This document shows positions 9,497-21,550 of a DNA stretch of 64,000 bases, piece by piece. Position numbers and translations under genes: made by a program. The notes beneath the pieces are model-generated. The model did no database searches and was not told where the DNA came from. It saw only the letters and a list, made by a program, of their open reading frames with translations. Each line of letters begins with the position of its first letter. Position 1 is the first letter of the stretch. The DNA is from Musicola paradisiaca NCPPB 2511 (GTDB lineage: Bacteria; Pseudomonadota; Gammaproteobacteria; Enterobacterales; Enterobacteriaceae). The stretch spans positions 3,348,730 through 3,412,729 of the forward strand of contig NZ_CM001857.1 of assembly GCF_000400505.1 (NCBI RefSeq), written 5' to 3'.

Positions 9497-11344
9497 TCAG
9501 ATAGACAGCTTTTTGATGCGTTTGCCGCCGTACAGCAGGTTTACGATGGCACGGGTACCCACGATCGCAGTGAACATGGATGTCGCCACGCCGATACCGG
9601 TCGTAATCGCAAATCCTTTAATCGAACCAGTACCGATCGCGTACAGGATAATGACCTTGATCAGCGTCGTGACGTTCGCATCGAAGATGGAGCTGAAGGC
9701 GCCTTTGTAGCCTTCGTCAATTGCCTGCTGAACAGTACGCCCGTTACTCAGTTCTTCTTTAATACGCTCGTTAATCAGTACGTTGGCATCCACCGCTACC
9801 GCAAGGGTTAACACAATCCCCGCAATCCCCGGCATGGTCAGCGTAGCGCCCGGCAACAGCGACATAATGCCGACCACCAACACCAGGTTCGACAGCAGGG
9901 CAGAGGTCGCGATCATGCCGAACTTCTTGTAGAAGAAGATCATGAACAGGATAGACACGGCAAGGCCGGCCAGACAGGCCTCCAACCCTTGGGTGATATT
10001 CTGCATCCCCAGCGTTGGGCCGATGGTACGCTCTTCCACGATCTGAATCGGCGCGATCAATGCACCGGCACGCAGCAACAGCGCCAATTGGCGAGCTTCG
10101 TTCGGGTTGTCGATGCCGGTAATCCGGAAACTGTTGCCCAAGGGAGACTGGATTGTGGCGACGTTAATCACCTCTTCCTGTTTCTCCAGAATGGCACGGC
10201 CGTTGGCGCCTTTCTTACCGCTGTCCTTATACTCCACAAACAGGGTTGCCATCGGCTTGCCGATGTTGACCTTAGTGAAGTTGAGCATCATATTGCCGCC
10301 GGCGCTATCCAGCGAGATATTCACCTGCGGGCGATTGTACTCATCGTTGCCGGAGGTGGAGTCGGTGATATGATCGCCGGTCAGAATGACACGTTTGTAC
10401 AGCGCTATCGGCCCGCCGTCACGCATGTTCTTCACTTCGGTATCGCCGGGTACGCGGCCGCTGGCTAACGCAGCAGGATCGACGTTGCTGTTCACCAGAC
10501 GGAATTCCAGCGTCGCGGTGGCACCCAGAATTTCCTTGGCGCGCGCGGTATCCTGAATCCCCGGCAGTTCAACCACGATGCGGTCAGCACCCTGACGTTG
10601 CACCAGCGGTTCGGCCACGCCCAGTTGGTTCACACGGTTACGCAGGATATTGATGTTCTGCTGAACGGCATATTCGCGGGCTTCGCGCAACCGGGCATCG
10701 CTCATCACCGCACGCAACGTGTCGCTGCCGCTGGAAGTAATGACCAGATCACGATGACGGGATGTCAGATAATCAACCGACTGATCACGCTGTTGGCCAT
10801 CACGGAAAACGATTTCTACGCCATAGTTATCGGACTTACGGATAGAGGCGTATTGAACATTTTTCTCACGCAGATCGCTGCGCAGAGAATCCATGGTCTG
10901 TTCCTGCAATTTGCTCAACGCGGTTTCCATATCCACTTCCATCAGGAAATGTACGCCGCCGCGCAGGTCGAGGCCCAGCTTCATCGGTTCCGCACCGAGC
11001 ATTCTCAGCCAGTGGGGGGTTGACGGCGCAAGGTTAAGCGCCACAACGTATTTCTCGCCCAATGCATTGAGCAGCGCTTCGCGTGCCCGCAATTGGATAT
11101 CAGGAGTAGAAAAACGCGCCAAAATGGCGCCATTTTCCAGCACAATGGATTTGCTGGAAATATTTTGTTCTTTTAAAACGCTCTGGATCTGGACCAGCGT
11201 ACTCTCACTGGCGGCGGTTCCCCGCGCGCCAGTGACCTGAACAGCCGGATCCTCACCATAAAGGTTAGGAAGTGCGTAGAGCAGACCAACGACAATCGTC
11301 ACGATCAGCATCAGGTACTTCCACAAAGGATAGCGGTTTAACAC
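9497..11344 (-). CDS. secD: Protein translocase subunit SecD
   Basis: Partner of SecF in late protein export. 615 residues, GTG start, TM1 at the N-terminus, large periplasmic domain carrying [16 protein letters not shown], then the C-terminal membrane block with [21 protein letters not shown]. Length and order yajC-secD-secF match E. coli. A 29-base gap separates it from yajC. Confidence 0.96.
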   Translation of the reverse strand: MLNRYPLWKYLMLIVTIVVGLLYALPNLYGEDPAVQVTGARGTAASESTLVQIQSVLKEQNISSKSIVLENGAILARFSTPDIQLRAREALLNALGEKYVVALNLAPSTPHWLRMLGAEPMKLGLDLRGGVHFLMEVDMETALSKLQEQTMDSLRSDLREKNVQYASIRKSDNYGVEIVFRDGQQRDQSVDYLTSRHRDLVITSSGSDTLRAVMSDARLREAREYAVQQNINILRNRVNQLGVAEPLVQRQGADRIVVELPGIQDTARAKEILGATATLEFRLVNSNVDPAALASGRVPGDTEVKNMRDGGPIALYKRVILTGDHITDSTSGNDEYNRPQVNISLDSAGGNMMLNFTKVNIGKPMATLFVEYKDSGKKGANGRAILEKQEEVINVATIQSPLGNSFRITGIDNPNEARQLALLLRAGALIAPIQIVEERTIGPTLGMQNITQGLEACLAGLAVSILFMIFFYKKFGMIATSALLSNLVLVVGIMSLLPGATLTMPGIAGIVLTLAVAVDANVLINERIKEELSNGRTVQQAIDEGYKGAFSSIFDANVTTLIKVIILYAIGTGSIKGFAITTGIGVATSMFTAIVGTRAIVNLLYGGKRIKKLSI

Positions 11345-11373
11345 GGTAATTCCCTTTGGGAAAGATCGATGGA

Positions 11374-11709
11374 TTACAGAGCCTTCATGGTACCTTTCGG
11401 CAGCACTGAGGTCACGTAGTCACGTTTGATGACCACTTCGTTGGTGTCGTTCAGCGCGATAGTGATGAAACCGTTGTCCGCTACTTTGGTCACACGTCCC
11501 ACCAGGCCGCCGTTAGTCAGCACTTCGTCGCCTTTACCGATCGAATCCATCAACTTTTTGTGTTCCTTGGCACGTTTTTGCTGAGGGCGCAGGATCATGA
11601 AGTAAAAAATCAGACCGAACACGGCCAGCATAATCACCAGAGAGTACGGGCTTCCCTGAGCCGGAGCACCTGCGGTTGCTGCCACAGCGTCAGAAATGAA
11701 AAAACTCAT
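11374..11709 (-). CDS. yajC: Sec translocon accessory protein YajC
   Basis: Small single-span protein that associates with SecDF. 111 residues: membrane helix at about 21-39 ([19 protein letters not shown]) followed by the family signature [13 protein letters not shown], then a cytosolic beta domain. First gene of yajC-secD-secF; 98 bases downstream of tgt. Confidence 0.95.
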   Translation of the reverse strand: MSFFISDAVAATAGAPAQGSPYSLVIMLAVFGLIFYFMILRPQQKRAKEHKKLMDSIGKGDEVLTNGGLVGRVTKVADNGFITIALNDTNEVVIKRDYVTSVLPKGTMKAL

Positions 11710-11807
11710 TTAAATGTCCTCTTTAGTTATCAAAACAACAGTTATCAATACGAAAAATCATGAATATAAACATTCAATTGCAAAACATTCATGCCATGCA
11801 AACGTGC

Positions 11808-13004
<1,197 letters not shown>

Positions 13005-13080
13005 TCATCATATAAAAGAGATATACCCACAGAACCTGGTCTGCGGTATGTACGGGATTCGGCCTGGTTGGCTTGCCGCC

Positions 13081-14164
13081 TCAGCGACGCGGATCCTGAC
13101 CGACGATTTCCTGTTCAGCGGCAGGGTTGGGAGTAATAAACATGGCATCCCCATAGCTGAAAAAACGATATTCGCTGACAACTGCCTGACGATAGGCTTC
13201 CATGGTATGGCGATAACCGGCGAAAGCGGAAACCAACATGATCAAGGTTGACTCCGGCAGGTGAAAGTTGGTGACTAACGCATCCACTACGCGGTAGTGA
13301 TAGCCGGGATAAATAAAAATGCTGGTATCGCCGAAAAAGGGCGCCAACTGCCCGGCAGGGCTGGCTTGTGCCGCGCTTTCCAGCGAACGCACCGAGGTTG
13401 TACCGACGGCGACGACCCGGTTCCCTCTGGCTTTGCAGGCCAGCACGGCGTCCAACACCTCTTGTGGCACTTCGGCATATTCGGCATGCATGACATGCTC
13501 TTCGATGGATTCCACCCGCACTGGCTGGAACGTACCTGCGCCCACATGCAGCGTGACGAATGCCATCTGCACGCCTTTTTCCTTCAATGCCGCCAACAGG
13601 GGTTCATCGAAATGCAGACCGGCGGTCGGCGCCGCGACCGCGCCAGGGCGCTGACTGTAAACAGTTTGGTATAACTCGCGATCGGCGGCTTCATCGGGGC
13701 GGTCGATGTAAGGCGGCAGCGGCATGTGCCCGATGTTCATTGAGGATCGTCAGGATATCGCGCTCGTCGTCGAAGCGGATCTCGAACAGCGCGTCATGGC
13801 GCTCCAGCATGGTGGCATGGACGCTTTCATCTTCCCCCAACAGCAGTTCCATCCCCGGCTTCGGCGCTTTGGAAGCGCGAACGTGCGCCAACACCCGCTT
13901 GTCGTCCAGCATACGTTCCACCAACACTTCCAGCTTGCCGCCGCTGGCTTTACGGCCGAACAGCCGGGCGGGGATCACCCGGGTATTATTGAACACCAGC
14001 AGATCGCCGGGATTCAGCGTATCAAGCAGGTCGGTGAATACGCCGTGAGTCAGCGCGCCGGTTGTCCCCTCCAGAGAAAGCAGTCGACAAGCGCTACGCT
14101 GCGCTTGCGGATAACGGGCGATCAGGGATTCGGGAAGTTCAAACGAAAAATCGGCAACACGCAT
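13081..14164 (-). pseudogene. queA: S-adenosylmethionine:tRNA ribosyltransferase-isomerase, frameshifted
   Basis: QueA converts preQ1-tRNA to epoxyqueuosine-tRNA. The gene is split: residues 1-141 ([19 protein letters not shown] to DILTILN) are read from 14164 and the rest ([21 protein letters not shown] onward) from 13081-13740 in another frame. Deleting one base at about 13735 (minus-strand C in AATGAACATCGGG) gives [15 protein letters not shown], the expected sequence, so a single-base insertion explains it. All other QueA blocks ([46 protein letters not shown]) are intact. It is either a recent mutation or a sequencing error. Confidence 0.9.
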
Positions 14165-14360
14165 GACCATTCACTTAATTTTCGGTACTAGAAACAGGCG
14201 GCCTAGTCTAGAGCCCGAAAAGAGCCGCTGCAAGAAAGAAGTGCCACGGCAGGAAATAAGCCGGGACGCGGTGCGCAATTCGGCTATAGTAGGCAAGCGC
14301 CGACAACGGACGTCGGCGCTGACCGCCTCACCACCCTCATCGAAGGACATCCCGGATACC

Positions 14361-14960
14361 ATGAATTTTCTTGCTCACCTTCACCTTGCTACGCTGGCCC
14401 AAAGCTCTTTGATGGGAAATCTGATGGCGGATTTTGTGCGCGGCAATCCCCAAGAATTGTATCCGGACGATATCGCGGCGGGTATTCGCCTGCACCGGCG
14501 GATTGATACGCTGACCGACAGCCTGCCGGAGGTGCGCGAAGCCTGCCGCTGTTTCAGCGCCGACTATCGCCGCGTGGCGCCCATCGCGCTGGATGTACTG
14601 TGGGATCATTTTCTGGCGCAAAACTGGCCACGGGTGGAACCGTCCGTCGCATTATCCGGCTTTATCGACCATGCCAGACAACAAATCACGCCGCATCTGG
14701 CCCACACGCCGGAACGTTTCCAGAACCTGAACCGCTATCTCTGGCAAGAACGTTGGCTCGAACGTTACGCCGAGTTGCCGTTCATCGCTGAGGTATTGCA
14801 CCGCATGGCGATGCGTCGTCCCAGGTTATCGGCGCTTTCCGGCGCTATCACCGACATCGAGCGACACTATCATCAGTTTGAAACACTCTTCTGGCAGTTC
14901 TATCCTCGTATGATGCAACAGGCCAGCAGCGGCCAGCTTCACCCATCTCAGGGCAGTTGA
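14361..14960 (+). CDS. acpH: Acyl-carrier-protein phosphodiesterase
   Basis: Removes the 4'-phosphopantetheine from holo-ACP. 199 residues from the ATG at 14361 ([10 protein letters not shown]). Conserved N-terminus, [11 protein letters not shown] near residue 20 and [13 protein letters not shown] near 40 are family signatures. Divergent from queA, as in enterobacteria. The longer frame to 14163 overlaps the queA start and is not used. Confidence 0.9.
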   Translation: MNFLAHLHLATLAQSSLMGNLMADFVRGNPQELYPDDIAAGIRLHRRIDTLTDSLPEVREACRCFSADYRRVAPIALDVLWDHFLAQNWPRVEPSVALSGFIDHARQQITPHLAHTPERFQNLNRYLWQERWLERYAELPFIAEVLHRMAMRRPRLSALSGAITDIERHYHQFETLFWQFYPRMMQQASSGQLHPSQGS

Positions 14961-15166
14961 CGCGCTTTTCCCCGCGGGCGTCATTTACGAGAAGAATTAT
15001 CGATTGCTCCGATAGTCAAAACCTATCTCATTGATTGGCCTGTTTCGCTTTATTGGTACGAGGGGAGTACCTATACTTACGGCGTTTATCAGGCATAAAC
15101 CTGCACAAATCATCGGGTTTATGCCGGTATCCATCCTCCTTTAACCCACTATTTACAGGAGTAATT

Positions 15167-15769
15167 ATGGTCCTGGTAACTCGTCCTGCCCCCGACTTCA
15201 CTGCAGCTGCCGTATTGGGAAGCGGGGAAATCGTTGAAAATTTCAACCTGAAAAAGCACATCAACGGTAAACCGGCCGTGATCTTCTTCTGGCCGATGGA
15301 TTTCACGTTTGTATGCCCTTCAGAGCTGATCGCCTTCGATCACCGTTATGAAGAATTCCAGAAACGTGGCGTTGAAGTTGTTGGTGTTTCTTTCGATTCC
15401 GAATTCGTGCACAACGCCTGGCGCAGCACCCCGATCGAAAAAGGCGGTATCGGCCCGGTGAAATATGCCATGGTGGCGGACATCAAGCGTGATATCCAGC
15501 AAGCCTACGGCATTGAGCACCCTGATGCGGGTGTCGCGCTGCGCGGATCTTTCCTGATTGATAAAAACGGCATCGTGCGTCATCAGGTGGTGAATGATCT
15601 GCCGCTGGGCCGCAACATCGACGAAATGCTGCGTATGGTCGACGCGCTGCAATTCCACGAAGAGCATGGCGAAGTTTGCCCGGCGCAGTGGGAAAAAGGG
15701 AAATCCGGCATGGGCGCCTCTCCGGACGGCGTGGCGAAATACCTGAAAGAGAACGCCAGTTCTCTGTAA
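15167..15769 (+). CDS. Peroxiredoxin (AhpC/Tsa, 2-Cys type)
   Basis: Thiol peroxidase reducing hydrogen peroxide and alkyl peroxides. 200 residues from the ATG at 15167 after AGGAG. Peroxidatic Cys in FTFVCPSELIAF (residue about 48), resolving Cys in HGEVCPAQWEKGK (about 169), and the YF-like C-terminal part (AKYLKENASSL) shortened. It resembles the yeast-TSA/PrxQ-like C class rather than the AhpC partnered with AhpF; no ahpF is nearby. Monocistronic with its own terminator. Confidence 0.88.
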   Translation: MVLVTRPAPDFTAAAVLGSGEIVENFNLKKHINGKPAVIFFWPMDFTFVCPSELIAFDHRYEEFQKRGVEVVGVSFDSEFVHNAWRSTPIEKGGIGPVKYAMVADIKRDIQQAYGIEHPDAGVALRGSFLIDKNGIVRHQVVNDLPLGRNIDEMLRMVDALQFHEEHGEVCPAQWEKGKSGMGASPDGVAKYLKENASSL

Positions 15770-15791
15770 TCGCCCGGTTTGTTCCGTATCA

Positions 15792-15820
15792 AGCCAGCAG
15801 CGCCACTGCTGGCTTTTTTT
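15792..15820 (+). terminator. Terminator after the peroxiredoxin gene
   Basis: Stem agccagcag / ctgctggct, 5-base loop, followed by TTTTTTT. Confidence 0.9.
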
Positions 15821-15895
15821 ATTGCCGACACCGAGCGTGGTCGGTTCCATGCGCACTACAGAAAAAATGAAAAAGAGGTTATCGATGCCTCCGCT

Positions 15896-17275
15896 TCAAC
15901 TCTCCGTAACAGGGTTCCCGGCCGTTTTACGGCGCTGCCACAGTGCATAGCTCACCAACAGCATAACCATCCACGCCAGCCCGGCGAACAGGGAGATGCG
16001 CGTGTCAGGGAAATAACCAATCAAGCCGATGATAAACAGCAGAAAAACCACACCGACTGCGGATGTCGCTACACCACCCGGCAATGGAAACGCCAGTGTT
16101 CCCGCCTGCTCAGCCGACAACTGACGACGGAAAGCAATCTGCGAACACAGGATCATGATCCAAACCCAAACAGTAGCGAACGTTGCCAGCGACGCAATCA
16201 CCAGAAACACCTTTTCCGGCATAATGTAATTGAGGTACACCGCAATCAGCAGCGCGGCCATCATGACCAAGACCGTCACCCAGGGGATACCGCCGCGCGA
16301 CAGCCGGGCAAAGATTTTGGGTGCATGGCCTTGCTCCGCCATGCCGTGCAACATGCGGCCAACACCGAACACGTCGCTGTTGATGGCGGACAGCGAGGCG
16401 GTAATCACCACGAAGTTAAGGATGCCCGCCGCCGCAGTGATCCCCATATGCTGGAAAGTCAGTACAAACGGGCTACCGCTCGTGCCGACCTGATCCCACG
16501 GATAAATCGACATGATGACAAACAGCGTGCCCACGTAAAACACCAGAATCCGCCAGGGTACCGAGTTGATGGCGCGCGGGATGGATTTGTGCGGCTCTTT
16601 GGCCTCGCCTGCCGTGATACCGATTATTTCCACGCCGCCATAGGCGAACATCACCATCTGCAGCGACAGAATCATCCCCATCACACCATGGCTGAAGAAA
16701 CCGCCGTTGCTCCACAGATTATGGATGCCGGTGGCCTCGCCGCCGTTACCGATCCCCCAGAAAATGATGCCAATCCCGGCAACGATCATCACGATAATGG
16801 TGGCGACCTTAAAGAAAGAGAACCAGAACTCCAGTTCGCCGAACACCTTGACGTGCATCAGGTTGATGCCGCCGATAATCAACACCACGCTCAGCACCCA
16901 CACCCAATGCGGCACGGCGGGAAACCACACCCCCATGTAAATCCCGAATGCGGTCACATCGGCGATGGCCACGATCAGCATCTCGAAACAGTAAGTCCAG
17001 CCGGTGATATAGCCCGCCAGCGGCCCGAGATAATCCCGCGCATAGCGCGAAAAGGCGCTGGCCTGCGGATTATTGACGGACATCTCTCCCAGCGCACGCA
17101 TGATGATGTAAGCGAACACCCCACCAATCAGATAAGCCAGTAGCACACTGGGCCCGGCCATTTGAATCGCACTGGCGGAGCCATAGAACAAACCGGTACC
17201 GATGGCGGAGCCCAATGCGATAAAACGGATGTGTCGCGTGCTAAGGCCAGGCTTGAGTCTGGATTCTTGTTCCAT
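15896..17275 (-). CDS. proY: Amino-acid permease, ProY type
   Basis: APC-family cytoplasmic-membrane permease, cryptic proline transporter in E. coli/Salmonella. 459 residues, about twelve hydrophobic spans, N-terminal [21 protein letters not shown] motif of the family and the loop [21 protein letters not shown]. Lies 78 bases after brnQ with an intervening terminator, the same brnQ-proY order as E. coli. Confidence 0.9.
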   Translation of the reverse strand: MEQESRLKPGLSTRHIRFIALGSAIGTGLFYGSASAIQMAGPSVLLAYLIGGVFAYIIMRALGEMSVNNPQASAFSRYARDYLGPLAGYITGWTYCFEMLIVAIADVTAFGIYMGVWFPAVPHWVWVLSVVLIIGGINLMHVKVFGELEFWFSFFKVATIIVMIVAGIGIIFWGIGNGGEATGIHNLWSNGGFFSHGVMGMILSLQMVMFAYGGVEIIGITAGEAKEPHKSIPRAINSVPWRILVFYVGTLFVIMSIYPWDQVGTSGSPFVLTFQHMGITAAAGILNFVVITASLSAINSDVFGVGRMLHGMAEQGHAPKIFARLSRGGIPWVTVLVMMAALLIAVYLNYIMPEKVFLVIASLATFATVWVWIMILCSQIAFRRQLSAEQAGTLAFPLPGGVATSAVGVVFLLFIIGLIGYFPDTRISLFAGLAWMVMLLVSYALWQRRKTAGNPVTES

Positions 17276-17300
17276 AAAAGAGCAACCCTGTTTTTAAAGA

Positions 17301-17336
17301 CGAAAAAACCACAGGCAGCGGCCTGTGGTGAAAAAA
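17301..17336 (-). terminator. Terminator between brnQ and proY
   Basis: Stem ccacaggc / gcctgtgg flanked by A-run and T-run on both sides; reads as an intrinsic terminator for brnQ on the minus strand. Confidence 0.75.
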
Positions 17337-17353
17337 CGCGCCATCTGCACGGT

Positions 17354-18673
17354 TCAGGAATGCGCCGTCACTTCCTGACGGCCGGAGAGCCGATCGTAAA
17401 TGGCGACGGCCAGCAATACCACCAACGACGGCGGCAACCAGGCCAGGCCCTGCTCGCTCAGCGGCAAACGCTGGGTCCATTCGGGCAGCAACGCGGCCAA
17501 AGCGGATGACTTCACACCGTCGATAGCGCCAAACACCAGGCTGACCAACATCACCGGCGATACCACCAACGCGCTGTTATGCCACCAGCGCCGGGTAAAA
17601 CTCAGCAACACCAGGACGATGCAAGGTGGGTAAATCGCGGTCAGCACCGGGATCGACAACTGGATCAGATGGCTCAATCCCAGATTGGAAACCACCATCG
17701 AGAACAGCCCCAGCACAAAGACCAGTGAACGGTAGGATAACGGCAGATATGCCGAGAAGAACTCGGCACAAGCGCAGGTCAGGCCGACAGCAGTCACCAT
17801 GCAAGCGATGAAAATCAGCAACGCCAAAAAACTGCTGCCCATATTGCCGAACGTATATTGAACATAAGCATGCAGAATCTCGGCGCCGTTTTGCGCTTCC
17901 GGCGCCAGTGAACCGCTGAATGTCCCCAGACGGAACAGGCTCAGGTATACCAGCGTCAGCCCAATCCCGGCGATCAACCCGGCCAGGATGGTATAACGGG
18001 TCAGCAAACCGGCGTCGCTGATGCCACGGGAACGCGCCGCATTAACGATCACAATGCCGAAGACCAGCGCGCCCAACGTATCCATGGTCAGATAGCCGTT
18101 AACAAAACCGCTGGAAAAAGGGACATGCAGGTAAGCGTCCGTTGCCGGAATCTGCGGGCCGGCAGGCCATAATAATGCCGCGATGCCCAGTACCGTCAGC
18201 GCAATGATTTTCACCGGCGCCAGGATATGCCCCACCGTATCCAGCAGACGGCCGGGATAGAGTGAAATAAGAATGACGATGGCGAAATAGATCAGGCTGT
18301 ATATCAGCAACGGCGCGGCGCCCGTTCCCACCAACGGTGCAATCCCCACTTCAAAAGAGACCGTCGCGGTACGCGGCGTGGCAAATAGCGGCCCAACCGC
18401 CAGATAGCAAACCGTCGCCAGCAAAACGCCGGCTTTTTTGCCAATCGGGCTGCTGAGTGCGTCGATACCGCCCCCGACTCTCGCCAACGCGATGACGGTC
18501 AGAACCGGTAGACCGACTGCGGTAATCAAGAATCCGCATGCAGCGGCCCAAACATGCTCCCCGGCCTGCAACCCAACCATGGGAGGAAAAATGATATTGC
18601 CGGCGCCGACGAACAAGGCAAATGTCATGAAGCCCAGCGCGACGATATCTTTAGACGTTAAACGATGACTCAT
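17354..18673 (-). CDS. brnQ: Branched-chain amino-acid carrier BrnQ
   Basis: Sodium-coupled Leu/Ile/Val symporter (LIVCS family). 439 residues from the ATG at 18673 ([21 protein letters not shown]), twelve predicted spans; [16 protein letters not shown] and [15 protein letters not shown] are near-identical to the E. coli protein as I recall it. No strong ribosome site is visible before the chosen ATG. Confidence 0.94.
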   Translation of the reverse strand: MSHRLTSKDIVALGFMTFALFVGAGNIIFPPMVGLQAGEHVWAAACGFLITAVGLPVLTVIALARVGGGIDALSSPIGKKAGVLLATVCYLAVGPLFATPRTATVSFEVGIAPLVGTGAAPLLIYSLIYFAIVILISLYPGRLLDTVGHILAPVKIIALTVLGIAALLWPAGPQIPATDAYLHVPFSSGFVNGYLTMDTLGALVFGIVIVNAARSRGISDAGLLTRYTILAGLIAGIGLTLVYLSLFRLGTFSGSLAPEAQNGAEILHAYVQYTFGNMGSSFLALLIFIACMVTAVGLTCACAEFFSAYLPLSYRSLVFVLGLFSMVVSNLGLSHLIQLSIPVLTAIYPPCIVLVLLSFTRRWWHNSALVVSPVMLVSLVFGAIDGVKSSALAALLPEWTQRLPLSEQGLAWLPPSLVVLLAVAIYDRLSGRQEVTAHS

Positions 18674-19080
18674 AAAAGTTGTGGCCTGTGAAAACTCGAA
18701 CAATTAACAATGTTGGCCGCCGCGCGATAGCGACGTCGCCGGGCCCCTTTCGGGTGATGTGCTGGTGTGTAGCGACGAAGCATCCTTCAATGTCTGAACG
18801 CGGTGCATAATCAAGAACCGTCGCCGTAAATAAGATGATTTATTATCCAGCGTTAATGGGCGATAAGTAAAACGTTTATAGTAAAAAAAGACAAGACGAG
18901 ATCCATAAACCAGAAGATAAATCTTGTTTTTAACAAAAATACAGAATTTAGATTTAAAACAATGCAATCATCGCTATACATGATTTGTGCATTTATTAAA
19001 TAAACAGCGCAATTAAATTGCACAAATAGCCCAATAAAGTGCAATTATTGACCATAATAAAAACTTATTACAATAAAAAA
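18674..19080. other. AT-rich intergenic region upstream of brnQ
   Basis: About 400 bases with no supported gene. The first 100 bases are GC-rich with a small inverted repeat (gggcccctttcggg); the rest is markedly AT-rich with short A/T tracts and a palindromic gcaattaaattgc near 19010. It should hold the brnQ promoter. Two short minus-strand frames lack homology and ribosome sites. Confidence 0.5.
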
Positions 19081-19104
19081 CGCCAGCATCTTGTGCTGGC
19101 GTTA
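19077..19104 (-). terminator. Terminator after the first MetE-like gene
   Basis: Stem cgccagca / tgctggcg followed on the minus strand by TTTTTTA, 24 bases past the stop. Confidence 0.85.
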
Positions 19105-19127
19105 TAACGGGAGCGTATAAAACGGAA

Positions 19128-20234
19128 TTACCAGACGCGCGCGGCGATATCCACCACCAGACGCACCTTCGCCCATTGTTCCTCTTCGCTCAGGGAATTG
19201 CCCTCTTCCGTGGAAGCAAAACCGCACTGCGGGCTGAGACACAACTGCCCGATATCCACATACGACGCCGCTTCAGCGATGCGCGCCTCCACCTCTGCCG
19301 CACTCTCCAGTGCGCCGGTCTTGGTGGTAATCAGACCCAACACCACCTTCTGGTGCCCCGGACGAATAAAGCGTAATGGTTCGAAACCACCGGCCCGCGC
19401 CGTATCGTATTCAAGGAAAAACGCATCAACATTCACTTCACCAAACAGTGTCTCGGCGACCGGCTCATACCCGCCTTCAGAAATCCAGGTTGAACGGAAA
19501 TTACCGCGACACACATGCAGCCCGACGGTCAGATCTGCGGGCTTACCTTCCAGCGCTTTGTTGAGCACATAAGCATAGGTGCGGCTTAATACCTCAGGAT
19601 CATCGCCGCGTTCACGGATCTGACGTTTCTGATCCTCCGAGCACAAATAGGCCCACACGGTATCGTCCAACTGCAGATAGCGGCACCCCGCCTCATAAAA
19701 CGCCTGAATGGCGTCGCGCCAGGTTTGCGCCAGGTCGTCAAAATACTCGGCCAGATCGGGATAAACCCGGCTATCGATAACGTCACGGCCGCCGCGAAAA
19801 TGCAACACGCTGGGGCTGGGAATGGTCATTTTGGCGACGGCATCGCCCGCAATGCTGTTTAGAAAACGGAAATCCGCCAGCATCGGATGCTGTGGATTAA
19901 AACTGATCTTACCGGTGACTTTGATGCCGCGTGCTTTGGTTTGCACGCCGTTAAATTGAATCCCCTGACTGGCTTCATAACGTTCAACGCCGTTGAGGTT
20001 ATCGAAGAAATCAAAATGCCACCAGGCACGACGGAACTCACCATCCGTCACCACCTGCAACCCGTTGGCTTGCTGTTGTTCTACCACGCGACGGATTTCC
20101 CGATCCTCAACCTGACGCAGCGTGTCGGCATCAATTTCGCCGGACTGGAACTGCTGGCGAGCCTGCCGGATAGCGGCCGGACGTAAAAAACTGCCGACGA
20201 CATCGGCGCGAAACGGGGTGCTTGCTTGGGTCAT
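19128..20234 (-). CDS. MetE C-terminal-domain methyltransferase (paralogue 1)
   Basis: Corresponds to the catalytic, zinc-binding C-terminal half of cobalamin-independent methionine synthase, without the N-terminal barrel; 368 residues, similar to Bacillus YxjG/YxjH. Probable zinc ligands are present: LHVC (His-x-Cys), the Glu of FFLEYD, and the Cys of LSPQCGF. It likely transfers a methyl group to homocysteine or a related thiol; the donor cannot be told. A MetR box and weak met boxes upstream suggest methionine-pathway control. A paralogue is at 37605-38708. Confidence 0.8.
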   Translation of the reverse strand: MTQASTPFRADVVGSFLRPAAIRQARQQFQSGEIDADTLRQVEDREIRRVVEQQQANGLQVVTDGEFRRAWWHFDFFDNLNGVERYEASQGIQFNGVQTKARGIKVTGKISFNPQHPMLADFRFLNSIAGDAVAKMTIPSPSVLHFRGGRDVIDSRVYPDLAEYFDDLAQTWRDAIQAFYEAGCRYLQLDDTVWAYLCSEDQKRQIRERGDDPEVLSRTYAYVLNKALEGKPADLTVGLHVCRGNFRSTWISEGGYEPVAETLFGEVNVDAFFLEYDTARAGGFEPLRFIRPGHQKVVLGLITTKTGALESAAEVEARIAEAASYVDIGQLCLSPQCGFASTEEGNSLSEEEQWAKVRLVVDIAARVW

Positions 20235-20310
20235 GTTGTGCTCCTGACTGTCAGCCTTGCCGACTGACCGAGTGATTTCTTTGAGAAACGATTACGTCGA
20301 TGACAAAATC

Positions 20311-20334
20311 AGCCATCTGGACGGCTAGAAGTGA
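20311..20334. promoter_or_regulatory. Possible tandem met boxes (MetJ)
   Basis: Three contiguous 8-mers AGCCATCT, GGACGGCT and AGAAGTGA match the AGACGTCT met box at 5, 6 and 5 of 8 positions. They are 77-100 bases before the MetE-like start. Weak individually; the tandem phase and the gene downstream make the reading plausible. Confidence 0.4.
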
Positions 20335-20388
20335 ATGCATCCTGTCATGAGCATTTCTCACCGACAACAGAATAATTTTCACCTCACA

Positions 20389-20401
20389 TGAAAGAAATTC
20401 A
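20389..20401 (-). promoter_or_regulatory. MetR-type operator
   Basis: On the gene's strand the site reads TGAATTTCTTTCA, an exact match to TGAANNTNNTTCA, the MetR consensus. It is 155-167 bases upstream of the MetE-like gene. A second partial dyad (tgagcatttctca, 20348-20360) lies between it and the gene. Confidence 0.65.
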
Positions 20402-20514
20402 TTCAATAAGGCTGTGATGACAGCCATCAGGGAGGCAGATATACATCAATGTATTGTTAGATAAGGATAAAACCGTCTCGTTCACGACCGAGGCTGATGC
20501 CGTTATAGACAAGA

Positions 20515-21450
20515 CTACAACCCCAATTGCTGACGCGCCTGGCGCCGCACAGCATCAGGCAGCGGCAGATAACCGTCCTGACTGACCAACGCCTGCCCTT
20601 CTTCCGACAACACCCGATCCAGAAACGCTGCCGTCAGCGCTTCCAGCTCACGATCCGGTGCCTTATTGACGTAAATGTACAGATAGCGGGTATAGGGATA
20701 ACGTCCGCTGCGGATCGTTTCCGCAGTCGGCAGCACGTAATCGTCCTTGTCGCTGGCAGCCAGCGGTACCACCCGCACGCCGCTGGCGCGAAAACCGATG
20801 CTGGCATAGCCGATGGCGTTTACCGATGTGGCCACCGCCTGTACGACGGATGCCGATCCCGGCAATTCATTGACTTGCGGAAGAAAATCACCGCCGCATA
20901 GTGCCTGTTGCTTAAAGAAACCATAGGTACCGGACGCGGAGTTCCGGCCATAGCGTAGCAGCGAACGTTGCCGCCAGACGCCGCCCAGGCCGACGTCCTG
21001 CCACCACCGCACCGATTTCCCCGCGCCACAACGGCGGGTGACGGAAAAGATCGCGTCCAATTGCTGCAGATTAAGGCCGGCAACCGGATTGTCCTGATTG
21101 ACCAACACTACCAATGCATCCATCGCCACCGGCACCGCCAACGGCGCGTAACCGTAATGTTGAACGAAAGCCTCAATCTCGCTGCTTTTCATTGGCCTGC
21201 TCATCGGCCCCAGCTGCGCGGCACCCGCCGCCAACGCTGTCGGTGCGGAGGATGACCCTGCCGCCTGGATCTGCAGATTGACGCCGGGGTAATGCTGGCC
21301 AAAATCCGCCGCCCAAAACGTCATCAAATTGGCCAGCGTATCCGAACCGGCGCTGGACAAATTGCCCGCCAGCATCTGGCGCGGCTCTGCATGGCAAACC
21401 AGGCTGAACAGCAGGCCAATCAAGATGTACAGGCGCGAAGCGGGTGTCAT
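20515..21450 (-). CDS. PstS-like phosphate-binding periplasmic protein
   Basis: Predicted solute-binding protein of the PBP-like superfamily that binds phosphate. 311 residues from 21450; signal peptide MTPASRLYILIGLLFSLVCHA then mature chain. Phosphate-loop features seen: AGSDTLANLM near residue 36, SAPTALAAGAAQLGPMSRPM, and RNSASGTYGFF near 165. It lies 100 bases downstream of phoR on the same strand, so it probably belongs to the phoBR unit. No pstCAB genes follow. A longer frame into phoR is not used. Confidence 0.82.
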   Translation of the reverse strand: MTPASRLYILIGLLFSLVCHAEPRQMLAGNLSSAGSDTLANLMTFWAADFGQHYPGVNLQIQAAGSSSAPTALAAGAAQLGPMSRPMKSSEIEAFVQHYGYAPLAVPVAMDALVVLVNQDNPVAGLNLQQLDAIFSVTRRCGAGKSVRWWQDVGLGGVWRQRSLLRYGRNSASGTYGFFKQQALCGGDFLPQVNELPGSASVVQAVATSVNAIGYASIGFRASGVRVVPLAASDKDDYVLPTAETIRSGRYPYTRYLYIYVNKAPDRELEALTAAFLDRVLSEEGQALVSQDGYLPLPDAVRRQARQQLGL

Positions 21451-21550
21451 ATCGGTATTCCATCGGAAAAAGATAAGCCGCGCCCAAGCAGAGCGCGGCC
21501 GGCGTATTTTCAGCCACGAACAGGCGGCGATCAAGCGCAGAAACTCACCC

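Noticed and set aside
15779-17143. 454-codon plus-strand frame opposite proY
   Set aside because: It is the antisense of a well-matched amino-acid permease, with low-complexity His/Gln/Arg-rich translation.
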